A stretch of DNA of 64,000 nucleotides from contig NZ_SSMY01000006.1 of NCBI RefSeq assembly GCF_004799495.1, forward strand, positions 124,001-188,000. The letters are read 5' to 3'. Below, piece by piece: positions 42,201 through 50,190 of the stretch (its first letter is position 1; the number at the start of each line of letters is the position of its first letter). A program made the translations under genes and the position numbers. The DNA is from Sphingomonas sp. Its GTDB lineage: Bacteria; Pseudomonadota; Alphaproteobacteria; Sphingomonadales; Sphingomonadaceae. The notes under the pieces are model-generated. The model did not search any database and was not told where the DNA came from. It saw only the letters and a list, made by a program, of their open reading frames with translations.

Positions 42201-42791
42201 GTTGCGAGCGTAGGCGAGGTCGAGCAGCTCGGCCTCGGCCTTGCCCTCGACGGGGTCGAGGCGGCGCGAAATCTCGATGTACAACCGGTCGCCAAAGATG
42301 CCTTGGAGCCGGTCAGCATAGGTGAGCGCGCGCTCGGGCTGGTCCTCCGCGAACAATCGGGCGAGCGCGCCTTCCCCGCCCGCGGTTAGCGCGATCAGGC
42401 CATCGGCATGCGCGGACAAGGTTTCGAGACCGACATGCGGCGCCTGTTCGATTGGGCGACCGAGATGCGCGTCGCTGACCAACTTGCACAGGTTGAGATA
42501 CCCGGCCTCGTCTTGCGCATAGAGCGCCAGCCAATCGACCGCGACCGCAGCACCCTCGGGCAAATCGGGCCGCGCGACGCCGAGCATCGCGCCGATGATC
42601 GGCTGCACCCCTGCCTCGATCGCCGCATCGGAAAACTGCATCGCGGCGTAGAGGCCGTTGCGATCGGTTAGTGCGGCGGCGGGAAATCCCAGAGCGCGCG
42701 CCACCTTGGCGATCGCCTTCGGCTCGATCGCCCCGTCGAGCATCGTGTAGCAGGAGAAGATTCGCAGGGGCACGAAGCCGGAATGGGGCAT
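39300..42791 (-). CDS. dnaE: DNA polymerase III subunit alpha
   Basis: 1163 residues. The N-terminal PHP domain (about 1-280) begins FVPLRIFSCYTMLDGAIEPK. The palm carries the catalytic aspartates in MPDFDIDFCETRRGEV. Other landmarks are VGPGRGSGAGSVVAWSLTIT, THAAGVVIGDRPL and FNKSHAAAYALLAYQTAW. A helix-hairpin-helix and an OB domain end the chain. Full length, single copy in this window; the replicative polymerase catalytic subunit. Its start lies 39 bp from the TMEM175-type gene stop. Confidence 0.97.
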   Translation of the reverse strand: MPHSGFVPLRIFSCYTMLDGAIEPKAIAKVARALGFPAAALTDRNGLYAAMQFSDAAIEAGVQPIIGAMLGVARPDLPEGAAVAVDWLALYAQDEAGYLNLCKLVSDAHLGRPIEQAPHVGLETLSAHADGLIALTAGGEGALARLFAEDQPERALTYADRLQGIFGDRLYIEISRRLDPVEGKAEAELLDLAYARNLPIVATNPCCFADQEFGEAHDAMLCIASSSYVASEDRPRSSPDAWMKPAKDMRTLFADLPEAIANTLVIAQRCAVAAPKRKPILPSLAGDRDGEAEMLRAAAREGLQKRLDRIVELETREYGWEQEYRDRLEFELDVIISMGFPGYFLIVADFIQWAKSNDIPVGPGRGSGAGSVVAWSLTITDLDPIKLGLLFERFLNPERVSMPDFDIDFCETRRGEVIRYVQQKYGRDTVAQIITFGTMKARAVLKDTGRVLQMSYGQIDRLAKLIPNHPTDPWTLTRALNGVSELASEYRGDKDVRHLLDLAMKLEGLPRHSSTHAAGVVIGDRPLAELVPLYRDPRSDMPVTQFDMKYVEYAGLVKFDFLGLKTLSVLQKATQLLAKRGIALDLDALTWDDEDVYQLLQKGDTVGVFQLESEGMRRTLSAVRPSNFGDIIALVSLYRPGPMDNIPSFGRRKNGQEPITYPHPLLEPILAETYGIFVYQEQVMQAAQVLAGYSLGGADLLRRAMGKKIASEMAAQRDHFVAGCLETNQIDKAKANELFDLIDKFAGYGFNKSHAAAYALLAYQTAWLKAHHPHEFFAASMCYDLHLTDKLAIFVDDMRRLDVAILPPDVNASAAEFDVQPAGGGLAVRYALAALKSVGEGAMERLVEERDANGAFANLDDFAHRVDPRLLNKRQLETLAAAGAFDGVDPNRAGIFACAETILATAARVHDQKTSGQGGLFGESEASGTHIKLPLSVRWTLAQRMEQEKEAFGFYFSAHPVDRFAQLAKMHGARRFADLGDIQIPENGRAGAVMAAMVEDARWRTSAKGRRYMMATMSDPSGQFVATCFDEVVASDLEEAARNGGCGLLTVELDRRAGEETPRVTIKRIQPFESLANTTRMMLDIAVDDVVAIPAICALLSEARGARGEARVTAALPDGGSATVLLGRDFLLDLELTDRIAGLPGVSSAEVVIAPPQRLALVG

Positions 42792-42830
42792 CGGTCGACT
42801 ATGGACGCCGCATCCCCGCGAGGCAAACCG

Positions 42831-43493
42831 CTACGCCGCGCTATCCACAGCTTTCGTCGGCGCGAGCCGGGGCGCCACGACACGCCGGAGAACGAATATC
42901 GACAGAGCGACGGGCGCGATCACCCATACCATTTGGCGTTTGTCGACGAACAGGCAGACGAAGAACACCGCTGGCATGATCAGCGTCGGCAGCGCCTTTC
43001 GCCAACGTTCGGCCTGTGTGACTTCGTCGCGCATCACGCCCCGCCGTGCCGACGCATAAATCCACATCGCCGAGTTCATCAGCCCGCAAACCACCATGAC
43101 CAGGCAATAGAATTTGAACCCGACGGTGAGCCCGCCCGGCTGATAGAAGACGTGCACCGCCGCCGGCAGGATCGCGATGCCGCACAACAGGCCCAACGCG
43201 AATGCGGTAAGGATATTGTCGGTGCGCCGCACGCGGGCGAACAATTCGCGGTTGGCGACCCAGAACACTGCCGTGACCAGAAAGCTCAGCGCGTAGGCAA
43301 CCAGGCTCTGGCCGCTTTCGGCAAGCATCGCCGCCAGCGAATCAGGGTGCTCGGGCAAGTGGATCTCGAGCGCGGCCAGCGTCGTCGCGATCGCGAAAAT
43401 CCCGTCCGACAACATGATCAGCCGGTCCGTGCGATGCCGCTGTACGTGCCTGGCGAGCGGCTCCTCGGTGGCGAGCGATTCGATCTCCGCCAC
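42831..43493 (-). CDS. TMEM175-type (DUF1211) potassium channel-like membrane protein
   Basis: 220 residues with six predicted transmembrane helices. The family signature is in helix 1, RLIMLSDGIFAIATTLAALE, corresponding to the FSDG(V/I)FAIA pore-lining motif of TMEM175 proteins. Bacterial members form tetrameric, weakly K+-selective channels. An Arg-rich juxtamembrane stretch follows (RHVQRHRTDR precedes helix 1). Sits 2 bp downstream-to-upstream of the glutathione peroxidase gene, so probably co-transcribed with it. Confidence 0.85.
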   Translation of the reverse strand: MAEIESLATEEPLARHVQRHRTDRLIMLSDGIFAIATTLAALEIHLPEHPDSLAAMLAESGQSLVAYALSFLVTAVFWVANRELFARVRRTDNILTAFALGLLCGIAILPAAVHVFYQPGGLTVGFKFYCLVMVVCGLMNSAMWIYASARRGVMRDEVTQAERWRKALPTLIMPAVFFVCLFVDKRQMVWVIAPVALSIFVLRRVVAPRLAPTKAVDSAA

Positions 43494-43495
43494 GG

Positions 43496-43975
43496 TCAGA
43501 GCAGCTTTTCGATGTCCGCGGCGATCTCCTCCGGTTTGGTTGTGGGCGCGTACCGTTCGACCACCTTACCGTCCTTACCGACCAGGAACTTGGTGAAGTT
43601 CCACTTGATCCCCTCGGTGCCGAGGAACCCTGGTGCCTGTTTCTTGAGCTCGGCATACAGCGGATCCGCGGCCGATCCGTTGACGTCGATCTTGGCAAAA
43701 ACCGGGAAGGTGACGTCGTAAGTCAGCGAACAGAAGGTCGCGATTTCCTCGGCGTTGCCCGGCTCCTGCGCGCCGAACTGGTTGCACGGAAACCCGAGTA
43801 CCTCGAAACCGCGGCTGGCATATTGGCGGTGCAGCGCCTCCAGTCCCTCATATTGCGGCGTGAACCCGCATTTCGACGCGACGTTGACGATCAGCAGCAC
43901 CTTGCCCGCGAACTCGGCCAGATCGGCGTCGGTGCCGTTCGCCGCCTTGACGTGGAAATCGGTGATCGCGGTCAT
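43496..43975 (-). CDS. Glutathione peroxidase family thiol peroxidase
   Basis: 159 residues from the ATG at 43975. The peroxidatic Cys replaces selenocysteine in [17 protein letters not shown] near residue 36. The Gln and Trp of the catalytic set are in [13 protein letters not shown] and [15 protein letters not shown] second Cys in TFCSLTYDV could resolve the disulfide, suggesting thioredoxin rather than glutathione as reductant. No signal peptide; cytoplasmic. Confidence 0.93.
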   Translation of the reverse strand: MTAITDFHVKAANGTDADLAEFAGKVLLIVNVASKCGFTPQYEGLEALHRQYASRGFEVLGFPCNQFGAQEPGNAEEIATFCSLTYDVTFPVFAKIDVNGSAADPLYAELKKQAPGFLGTEGIKWNFTKFLVGKDGKVVERYAPTTKPEEIAADIEKLL

Positions 43976-43985
43976 GTGTGCCCCC

Positions 43986-44660
43986 TTATTCGAGATGCCC
44001 GTCGTGCAAGCGTACCACACGATCCATCTTCGCCGCGATCCGTTCGTTGTGCGTCGCGATCAGCGCGGCGGACCCTTCCTGGCGGACCAGACGGAGGAGT
44101 TCGGCGAGCACCACGTCGGCGGTACCTTCATCGAGATTGCCGGTGGGCTCGTCCGCGAGGATCAGCGCGGGGCGATTGGCGAGCGCGCGCGCAACCGCGA
44201 CGCGTTGCTGCTCCCCGCCCGACAATTGGCTGGGCTTGTGCGTCAGGCGATGGCTCAGCCCGAGCGCGACGAGCAGCGCGTCGGCGCGCGCCTCCGCCTC
44301 GCCCTGTGTCGCGCCGTGGATCAGCTGCGGCAGGACGACATTCTCGATCGCCGTGAAGTCGGGGAGCAGATGGTGGAACTGATAGACGAAACCGAGGCGG
44401 TCGCGTCGTGTCACGGTGCGCGCTGCGGCGTCCTGTTGCGCAACTTCGGCCCCGGCGATGCGGATCGACCCGCCGAACCCGCCCTCGAGCAAACCAACCG
44501 CCTGAAGCAGCGTCGACTTGCCCGATCCCGACGGGCCGAGCAGCGCGACGATCTCGCCCGGGCCGACCGAGAGGTCGACGCCGCGCAACACCTCGATTGT
44601 GACGCCGCCTTGCTCGAACGACCGGGTGAGCCCTTGCGTGGCCAGTACCGGGCTATTCAT
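43986..44660 (-). CDS. lolD: Lipoprotein-releasing ABC transporter ATP-binding protein
   Basis: 224 residues. Walker [21 protein letters not shown], signature [15 protein letters not shown], Walker [15 protein letters not shown] and switch His in [12 protein letters not shown]. MacB/LolD subfamily by the overall layout. Powers extraction of outer-membrane lipoproteins from the inner membrane. The 8-bp overlap with the permease gene upstream shows they form one unit. Confidence 0.94.
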   Translation of the reverse strand: MNSPVLATQGLTRSFEQGGVTIEVLRGVDLSVGPGEIVALLGPSGSGKSTLLQAVGLLEGGFGGSIRIAGAEVAQQDAAARTVTRRDRLGFVYQFHHLLPDFTAIENVVLPQLIHGATQGEAEARADALLVALGLSHRLTHKPSQLSGGEQQRVAVARALANRPALILADEPTGNLDEGTADVVLAELLRLVRQEGSAALIATHNERIAAKMDRVVRLHDGHLE

Positions 44661-45909
44661 AGCGCAGCACCTGCACCGGATCGGTCCCGGCTGCCTTGAA
44701 TGCCGGATAGAGCGTCGCGACGAACGTCAGCAGCAAGGCGACCACGACGATCGCCGCGATCTCGATCGGGTTGGGCTTGGACGGCAGTTCGGTGAGGAAG
44801 CGGATCGAAGGGTCCCACAGATTCTGACCCGTGATGCGCCCGACCACATTCAGCACCTGTTGCCGCACCGCCAGCGTCGCGAATCCGAGCAGCGTTCCTA
44901 CGGCGGTGCCGAGCACGCCGATCGTCGTCCCCACCGTCATGAAAATCCGCACCAGCGATCCGCGCGTCGCGCCCATCGTGCGCAGGATCGCGATGTCGCG
45001 CGTCTTCGCGCGGACCAACATAATCAGCGACGAGGCGATGTTGAACGCCGCGACCAGGATGATGATGCAGCCGATCACGAACATCACGACCTTCTCGACC
45101 GCCAGCGCCTCGAACAGCTCGGAGTTCATCTGGCGCCAGTCGTTGATGACGGCGCGCCCCTGAACCTTGGCGGCGAGCGGGCGCAGGATGTCGCCGACCT
45201 TGTCCGGGTTATCCGTCTTGACCTCGATCATCATCACCGTGTCGCTGGGCAGCAGAAGCAGCGTCTGCGCGTCCTCCATCGGCATCAGGACGTAAGATTT
45301 GTCGTAATCGTACACGCCCACCTCGAAGATCGCGCCGACGGTATAGGCGACCATTCGCGGCATCGTACCGAACGGCGTCGATTGGCCCGCGGGGTTCCAG
45401 ATCGTGATCTGGTCGCCGACCTGGACGCCGAGCGATTCGGCGAGGCGCGAGCCGATCGCGACGCGGTTGCTGCCCGGGGTGATGCTGGCGAGATTCCCAA
45501 CGATGACGTTATCGGCGATCGCCTTGTTCTTGCGCAGGTCGTCGACCTGCATGCCGCGCAACAGGATGAATTCGACTCGACCGTTGACCGTCGACATCAG
45601 CGGCTGGTCGATCAGCGGAATGGCGCTGGTCACGCCGGGCGTCGCCTTGGCCTGCGCGGCGATGTTCCGCCAGTCGCGCAGCTGGCCGTTGTACCCTTGC
45701 ACCATCGCGTGGCCGTTGAGCCCGACGATCTTGTCGAACAGCTCGGCGCGAAAGCCGTTCATGACGCTCATCACGATGACCAGTGCCCACACGCCGAGCA
45801 TCACCGCGCCGAGGCTGAACGCGGCGACCACGGCGATGAACCGCTCGCCCTTGCCGGGAAGGAGATAGCGCCCCGCGATCATGCGTTCGTAGCGCGACAG
45901 GAGTATCAA
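44653..45909 (-). CDS. Lipoprotein-releasing ABC transporter permease (LolC/LolE family)
   Basis: 418 residues from a TTG at 45909, giving the family N-terminus [20 protein letters not shown]; an in-frame ATG lies nine codons later. Transmembrane helix 1 is [20 protein letters not shown], followed by [20 protein letters not shown] and a large periplasmic domain (about 50-260). Three more helices complete the C-terminal half. Only one permease gene is present, so it probably works as a homodimer with LolD. Confidence 0.92.
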   Translation of the reverse strand: MILLSRYERMIAGRYLLPGKGERFIAVVAAFSLGAVMLGVWALVIVMSVMNGFRAELFDKIVGLNGHAMVQGYNGQLRDWRNIAAQAKATPGVTSAIPLIDQPLMSTVNGRVEFILLRGMQVDDLRKNKAIADNVIVGNLASITPGSNRVAIGSRLAESLGVQVGDQITIWNPAGQSTPFGTMPRMVAYTVGAIFEVGVYDYDKSYVLMPMEDAQTLLLLPSDTVMMIEVKTDNPDKVGDILRPLAAKVQGRAVINDWRQMNSELFEALAVEKVVMFVIGCIIILVAAFNIASSLIMLVRAKTRDIAILRTMGATRGSLVRIFMTVGTTIGVLGTAVGTLLGFATLAVRQQVLNVVGRITGQNLWDPSIRFLTELPSKPNPIEIAAIVVVALLLTFVATLYPAFKAAGTDPVQVLRYE

Positions 45910-45967
45910 TTCGGCCCTCGCTCGTCCGCCCCCGGATCGCCCCGCTCTACGGTGACGGCAAGTGACT

Positions 45968-46313
45968 GGCAACCAAGGCGATGCTGTGGCGGATTCGACA
46001 CACGGTTGCCGCAATCGGCGGCCGGCGGGTCGTTTGGCGATGACAAAGCGGGACTCGCCGCCTAGCACCGGGCTTCACGAAACGCAGGTCGATGGCCGTG
46101 GTTCGGGGATTGCTTCCAGCTCCGTCTCGACAGGGACGCGCGGGCGGAAGCTTCAAGGGGGCTGACGAGCAATCGTCACGCAGGCGACCGGGCTGGTAAC
46201 AGCTCGGTCGTTTGCTTTTGGGCGAAGCGAAGTCGGCTAAGCAAGCTTGGCCGGCGGTGCGGAGCAGCGCTTCGCCCGGTCGCCTGGCGACCCGAGCGAC
46301 GGCGGCTTTGCCG
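45968..46313 (+). ncRNA. Candidate structured RNA of unknown type
   Basis: This fills most of the 493 bp without a convincing gene between the lolC-type gene and the TonB receptor. Adjacent hairpins: 45968-45974/46004-46010 (7 bp); 46024-46031/46052-46059 (8 bp); 46112-46117/46146-46151 enclosing 46123-46128/46133-46138; 46163-46168/46173-46178 with a GCAA loop; 46180-46195/46200-46215 (16 bp, GTAA loop); 46232-46241/46246-46255 inside 46220-46229/46268-46277; 46278-46283/46287-46292; 46300-46303/46310-46313. All eight G-T pairs would be G-U wobbles on the plus strand but A-C mismatches on the minus strand. A 13-base segment, 46181-46193, could instead pair perfectly with 46274-46286. I see no tmRNA, RNase P or SRP signatures. 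Confidence 0.45.
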
Positions 46314-46335
46314 ACTGGCGCGCTTAACCAGCGAT

Positions 46336-46374
46336 GAGGGTCTTCTTCGAGCTTCCAGTAAGAAGAAGACCCTC
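46336..46374. terminator. 13-bp perfect hairpin near the TonB receptor 3' end
   Basis: Arms 46336-46348 and 46362-46374 (GAGGGTCTTCTTC on the left) pair perfectly around a 13-base loop. A 14-bp self-complementary run CCCGCGCGCGCGGG follows at 46384-46397, close to the receptor stop at 46403. The hairpin is placed where a terminator for the minus-strand receptor gene would be, or the end of a plus-strand RNA. Neither side has a T-run, so factor-independent termination is uncertain. Confidence 0.45.
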
Positions 46375-46402
46375 ACCCCCTGTCCCGCGCGCGCGGGAAC
46401 CA

Positions 46403-48874
46403 TCAAAAACTCACGCGAAGCGTCGCGCCATAGGTGCGCGGATCGCCCGGTTGACCGACGATCAGCCCGGTGCTGCCCGACTGCGCGCTGAGCAACTCGA
46501 AATAATGCTGGTCGAAGACGTTGCGGACCCAGCCGTAAACGTTGAACTTGTCGGTTCGGTAGCCGGCGCGCAGGTTCGACAACGAGTAGCCGGCAATGTC
46601 CATATAGGCCGAGCGTGAAGGGTTGGATGAGAATCTGGAACGATAGCTGCCATCGTACCCGATATACGCCTTGCCGTTGCCGACCGGCACGTTGAACTCG
46701 CCGCCCCACGACAGCGCCCATTTCGAGATGCCGGGCAAAATCTGCCCCGAAATGTCGCAATAGGCCGGACTGCGGCCGCCGGGCGTGCCGGCCGGATCGG
46801 TGACGCCGCCGGGCGCGGTCGCGCTGCCGCCCGACAGTTCCGGCGGGCACGGCGCATTCTTGAAGTCGACATATCTGGCGTCGGTATAGGCACCGTTGAA
46901 ATAGAGGCTGAGCCGCGGCGACGGGCGGAGCGACGAATCCCATTCCACGCCGCGCACCCGCACCTTGCCGGCGTTGGCCAAATATCCACGGATCACGTTG
47001 ATCGCATTGTTGTTCACCGTCGCCTGATAATCGGTGATCTCGTCCCAGAATCCCGCGAGATTGACCGTCAGCTTTCGGTCGAGGAACTGCGTCTTAAGCC
47101 CAACCTCGAAGTGGTTGACCTTCTCGGGTTTGACCGTCTGCGTGCTAAGATCGACGCCAGTGCTGGTCGAATTGAGCGGCAGGCCGGACAGGTTGATCCC
47201 GCCCGATTTGAAGCTCCGCGCATAGGTCGCATAGAAATGCACGTCGGGCGTCGCGTCGTACGACAGTGTCAGGTCGCCCGACAGGTTCCACGCACTGAAA
47301 CGCGGGCTGTAGCGCTGCGGCGCCAGCGTGTTGATTTGATTCTGAAACGTTGTCCGCGCAGCGCTCGGGTTGGGGAAGGCCGCGAGCAAAGCGGCGACGT
47401 TATCGGCGGTGGCGACGAAATTGTATTGTGCATTGGCGATGCTCACGACCGATTCGTAGAACCCCGATTTCTTGTCGTAATTGAGCCGAAGCCCAGGCTG
47501 GACGTGCAGCTTGTCGGTCAGTGCCCAATTGAGCTTGCCGAACACCGCGAAACTCGTGTTGTCGAAGCTGATCGTGTTGGTCGACGTCAGTCCGTCGAGT
47601 ACGTTGGGGTTCGACGCATCGGCGCCAGATAGCAGCCAGCGGCTCGCCGCCGGCCCCTGCACTTGCGATCCTTGCGTGTTGATCGTCTGATTGAAGAAGA
47701 ACGCGCCGAGCGTATAGCTGAACTTGCGCTGGCCGTTCGACGAGATGCGCATTTCCTGCGAAAGCTGCTTTTGCTGCGACGGGTTCTGCGACACCGTGGT
47801 AATCGGCAGCCCGACGAAGTCGCGGTCGTTGGCGGGTTTCCAATCCCAATAGCGCCAGGCGGTGACCGACGTGACCGTTGCCGATCCGACGTCCCAGCTA
47901 CCGACCAGCGACAGCCCGCCGACTTCCTGGCGCGAATTGATGCTCGCATCGAGGTCGGTCACGCGGTCGAACGGGTCGAAGCTCGGCGGCGTATAGCCGA
48001 ATGCCGCGGCCAGTGCCGTATATTGCCGCGCCAGCGGACGCTGCGTCGGTGCCAGACGCGCATAATATTGCACGCAGCAATAGGGATTTTGCAGGCTGAG
48101 GTCGGCGGAGAAGGTCAGGTCGAGCGTGGGTGTCGCTCGCCAGAGCAACTGGCCGCGGACGCTGAAATTATCCTGCTTCTGCAGGTTCTGATCCTTGGTG
48201 ATGTCATAGATCGTCCCGCCGCGCTTGGTCACCGAAGTCGAGATGCGCGCCGCGAGCTTGCCGTCGGCGATCGGCGCGGAGGCCGATGCCTTGATCTGCA
48301 CGAGCCCGTAATTGCCCGTGCTGACTTCGAACGTCGCCTCCGGCTCGAAGCTCGGCTTCTTGGTGGTGATATTGACCGCGCCGGCGGTGGTGTTCTTACC
48401 ATAGAGCGTGCCTTGTGGCCCACGCAGCACTTCGACGCGTTCGACATCGACGAAATCGAAGGTCGAGGCGCCGACGCGGCCGATATAGACTTGGTCGATA
48501 TACAGCCCGACGCCCTGTTCGATCCCGTCGTTGGTCAACCCGAACGGCGCGCCGAGCCCGCGGATGTTGATCGCCGAATTGCGCGGGTTGCTCGAATAGA
48601 ATTGCAGCGAGGGCTGGAGCGTCTGGAGCCGGTTGACGTTGAACGCACCGGTGTTGGAGATCGTCTCGCCGGAGAGCACCGATACTGCGATTGGCACGTT
48701 CTGGAGCCGCTCCTCGCGGCGGCGTGCGGTGATGACGATGTCGCCGTCGTCCCTAGGCGCGGCCTGCGGGTCGGCCTGCGGGGCGGGCTCCGCGACCGGA
48801 ATCCGTGGAGTGTCGGCAAGCGCGATCGCTTGCGGCGCGGCGGCGGAGAGCAAGAGCGGCAGCGTCGCAAGCAT
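46403..48874 (-). CDS. TonB-dependent outer-membrane receptor
   Basis: 823 residues from the ATG at 48874. Signal peptide MLATLPLLLSAAAPQAIALA. A Pro/Ala linker leads to the plug domain (about 45-165), starting with [20 protein letters not shown] and containing VEVLRGPQGTLYGKNTTAGA. A 22-strand barrel makes up the rest and ends in the typical terminal Phe (YGATLRVSF). The CirA/FecA-like sphingomonad type. No transport or degradative genes adjoin it, so the substrate is unknown; the flanking genes are housekeeping. Confidence 0.93.
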   Translation of the reverse strand: MLATLPLLLSAAAPQAIALADTPRIPVAEPAPQADPQAAPRDDGDIVITARRREERLQNVPIAVSVLSGETISNTGAFNVNRLQTLQPSLQFYSSNPRNSAINIRGLGAPFGLTNDGIEQGVGLYIDQVYIGRVGASTFDFVDVERVEVLRGPQGTLYGKNTTAGAVNITTKKPSFEPEATFEVSTGNYGLVQIKASASAPIADGKLAARISTSVTKRGGTIYDITKDQNLQKQDNFSVRGQLLWRATPTLDLTFSADLSLQNPYCCVQYYARLAPTQRPLARQYTALAAAFGYTPPSFDPFDRVTDLDASINSRQEVGGLSLVGSWDVGSATVTSVTAWRYWDWKPANDRDFVGLPITTVSQNPSQQKQLSQEMRISSNGQRKFSYTLGAFFFNQTINTQGSQVQGPAASRWLLSGADASNPNVLDGLTSTNTISFDNTSFAVFGKLNWALTDKLHVQPGLRLNYDKKSGFYESVVSIANAQYNFVATADNVAALLAAFPNPSAARTTFQNQINTLAPQRYSPRFSAWNLSGDLTLSYDATPDVHFYATYARSFKSGGINLSGLPLNSTSTGVDLSTQTVKPEKVNHFEVGLKTQFLDRKLTVNLAGFWDEITDYQATVNNNAINVIRGYLANAGKVRVRGVEWDSSLRPSPRLSLYFNGAYTDARYVDFKNAPCPPELSGGSATAPGGVTDPAGTPGGRSPAYCDISGQILPGISKWALSWGGEFNVPVGNGKAYIGYDGSYRSRFSSNPSRSAYMDIAGYSLSNLRAGYRTDKFNVYGWVRNVFDQHYFELLSAQSGSTGLIVGQPGDPRTYGATLRVSF

Positions 48875-49011
48875 CGTCGATTCCCTTGTTAGATCGAGAA
48901 CCGATAAAATCCCCACTCGGTTGCTATGATTACAGCAAGTTCGCCTGTCTGTGCGCCGAAGCCAAACTTTAGCACCATTGAAAAACGGCGACATTTTATC
49001 GTTTGGACTAT

Positions 49012-49040
49012 CTTGAACCGGCGACGGAACGCCCCAGATA
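49012..49040 (+). promoter_or_regulatory. Sigma32 (RpoH) promoter of hsp20
   Basis: CTTGAA at 49012-49017 and CCCCAGATA at 49032-49040 are separated by 14 bases, matching the heat-shock sigma consensus CTTGAAA-N(11-16)-CCCCATNT. Transcription would begin about 49045-49050, leaving a leader of roughly 60 bases before the hsp20 ATG. The match is in the only plausible position in this gap. Confidence 0.75.
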
Positions 49041-49048
49041 TGCGGCGA

Positions 49049-49103
49049 CGCGATGCCCAACACGGGGTCGCGCCAACCTGAACATTGCTCATTTGGAGGA
49101 TAT
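49049..49103 (+). promoter_or_regulatory. ROSE-like RNA thermometer in the hsp20 leader
   Basis: An upstream hairpin (49050-49058/49064-49071, one bulge) is followed by TTGCTC at 49085-49090 opposite GGAGGA at 49096-49100, closed by a five-base loop. This reproduces the ROSE element, in which a U(U/C)GCU segment masks the Shine-Dalgarno AGGA through weak G-G and bulged pairs at low temperature. ROSE elements are known in leaders of alphaproteobacterial small heat-shock genes. The pairing is read by eye, not computed. Confidence 0.6.
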
Positions 49104-49107
49104 TCAC

Positions 49108-49581
49108 ATGCGACAGTTCGACCTGACCCCCTATCGCCGCTCGACCATCGGTTTCGACCGCCTGTTCGACATGCTCGAAGCATCGACGCGCCAGTCGAGC
49201 GCCGACAATTACCCCCCGTTCAATCTCGAGCGCACCGCCGAGGATCATTTCCGCATCACGCTCGCGGTCGCCGGCTTCCGCCGCGACGAGATCGAGATCG
49301 TCGCGCAGCAGAACCTGCTGACCGTCAGCGGCAAGAAGGACAAGGACGGCGACCAGTCGGCGTTCCTGCACCTGGGTATCGCGACGCGCAGCTTCGAACG
49401 TCGCTTCGAGCTCGCCGACTTCATCCGCGTCGAGGATGCGCGGCTCAACGACGGCCTGCTGACGATCGACCTGGTGCGCGAAGTGCCCGAGGCGCTGAAG
49501 CCGCAGACGATCGCGATCAAGACCGGCGCGCCGCTCGCTGCGATCGAAACGACGACTGCGGACGAAGCTAAGGCAGCGTAA
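49108..49581 (+). CDS. Small heat-shock protein, Hsp20/alpha-crystallin family
   Basis: 157 residues from the ATG at 49108, 8 bases after GGAGGA. An N-terminal arm (MRQFDLTPYRRSTIGFDRLF) is followed by the alpha-crystallin domain (about 38-130). The conserved strand is ARLNDGLLTIDLVREVP and the dimerisation loop is RSFERRFELADFIRV. The C-terminal arm has QTIAIKTG in place of a strict IxI motif. An ATP-independent holdase, expressed on heat shock as the leader suggests. Followed by a strong terminator. Confidence 0.95.
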   Translation: MRQFDLTPYRRSTIGFDRLFDMLEASTRQSSADNYPPFNLERTAEDHFRITLAVAGFRRDEIEIVAQQNLLTVSGKKDKDGDQSAFLHLGIATRSFERRFELADFIRVEDARLNDGLLTIDLVREVPEALKPQTIAIKTGAPLAAIETTTADEAKAA

Positions 49582-49621
49582 CCGCGAGGACGGTTCTCCT
49601 CCGTTGGAGGCGTCCAATGAC

Positions 49622-49655
49622 GGCGCCCGGATCGAACGGTTCGGGCGCCTTTTTT
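49622..49655 (+). terminator. Rho-independent terminator after hsp20
   Basis: An 8-bp perfect GC stem (GGCGCCCG 49622-49629 with CGGGCGCC 49642-49649), a 12-base loop, then TTTTTT at 49650-49655. It closes hsp20 transcription on the plus strand. The T-run is also the last bases of the convergent hypothetical gene. Confidence 0.88.
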
Positions 49656-50179
49656 CAGCTACCTCGCCACTTGGCCATCGCGCGATCGTAAGCGATCTCA
49701 CGCGATGCGCGCTGCCCTTCCAGCTTGGCAGCCTTGGTGCAATATTGGGTGTCCAGCGTCGCCCGCTTCTTTTCGAGGGCTGCGATCTGTCTGTCGAGTT
49801 CGCCGACGTCGCGTTCGTGCTGATCGGCGGCGTCGACTAACGCTTTTTCCGCCGCGTCGAGCGGCGCGCGGTCGGGGCGCGGACCTCGCGGCTTGACCGC
49901 TTTCGCCGGTTTCGGTTTGCTCTTCCTTGCGGCGGATGTCTTGCCCTTCGACAAGGCGGCGACTTGTTCGCCCGCCGTGCCGCGCGAGCGCTTGAACACC
50001 GTGCCGGGCTGGGCCAGCGGCTCGGCGGTCAACGCCGGATCGGTCACCTCCTCGGCCATACCGCGGGCGAACAGATTTTTGTCGCTGCCCCACGCCCGCA
50101 GCGCCGCGGCACGGCTGAGCGTGGCGACATAGGCGTCGTGAAAACCGATCGGCGTGCGGAATACCTTGAGCTTGGGCAT
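49655..50179 (-). CDS. Hypothetical protein with basic Pro/Lys linker and C-terminal coiled coil
   Basis: 174 residues. The N-terminal folded part (about 1-60) starts KLKVFRTPIGFHDAYVATLS and continues SDKNLFARGMAEEVTDPALT. A lysine/proline-rich linker (about 80-110) follows, then a coiled coil (about 115-170: HERDVGELDRQIAALEKKRA). One Cys. Similar proteins are sometimes labelled TolA-like in sphingomonads on the basis of the linker; I do not rely on that name. Function unknown. Eleven bp from pyrG, same strand. Confidence 0.7.
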   Translation of the reverse strand: MPKLKVFRTPIGFHDAYVATLSRAAALRAWGSDKNLFARGMAEEVTDPALTAEPLAQPGTVFKRSRGTAGEQVAALSKGKTSAARKSKPKPAKAVKPRGPRPDRAPLDAAEKALVDAADQHERDVGELDRQIAALEKKRATLDTQYCTKAAKLEGQRASREIAYDRAMAKWRGS

Positions 50180-50190
50180 CCGGGGGACCG

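Noticed and set aside
46020..46065. A frame ending DKAGLAA followed by TAG, resembling a tmRNA tag
   Set aside because: It is too close to the possible 5' end, lacks the AAND start of alphaproteobacterial tags, and no T-arm or CCA end fits.
45947..46165. Two overlapping short frames on opposite strands
   Set aside because: They coincide with the hairpin-rich region, lack a ribosome-binding site and any recognisable domain. They are explained by the low stop-codon density of GC-rich DNA.
46189..46207. CTGGTAACAG loop similar to a segment of RNase P RNA
   Set aside because: None of the other RNase P conserved regions (for example GGAAAGTCC, AGAATGACC or ACAGAACCC types) is present; the match is a common GNRA hairpin.
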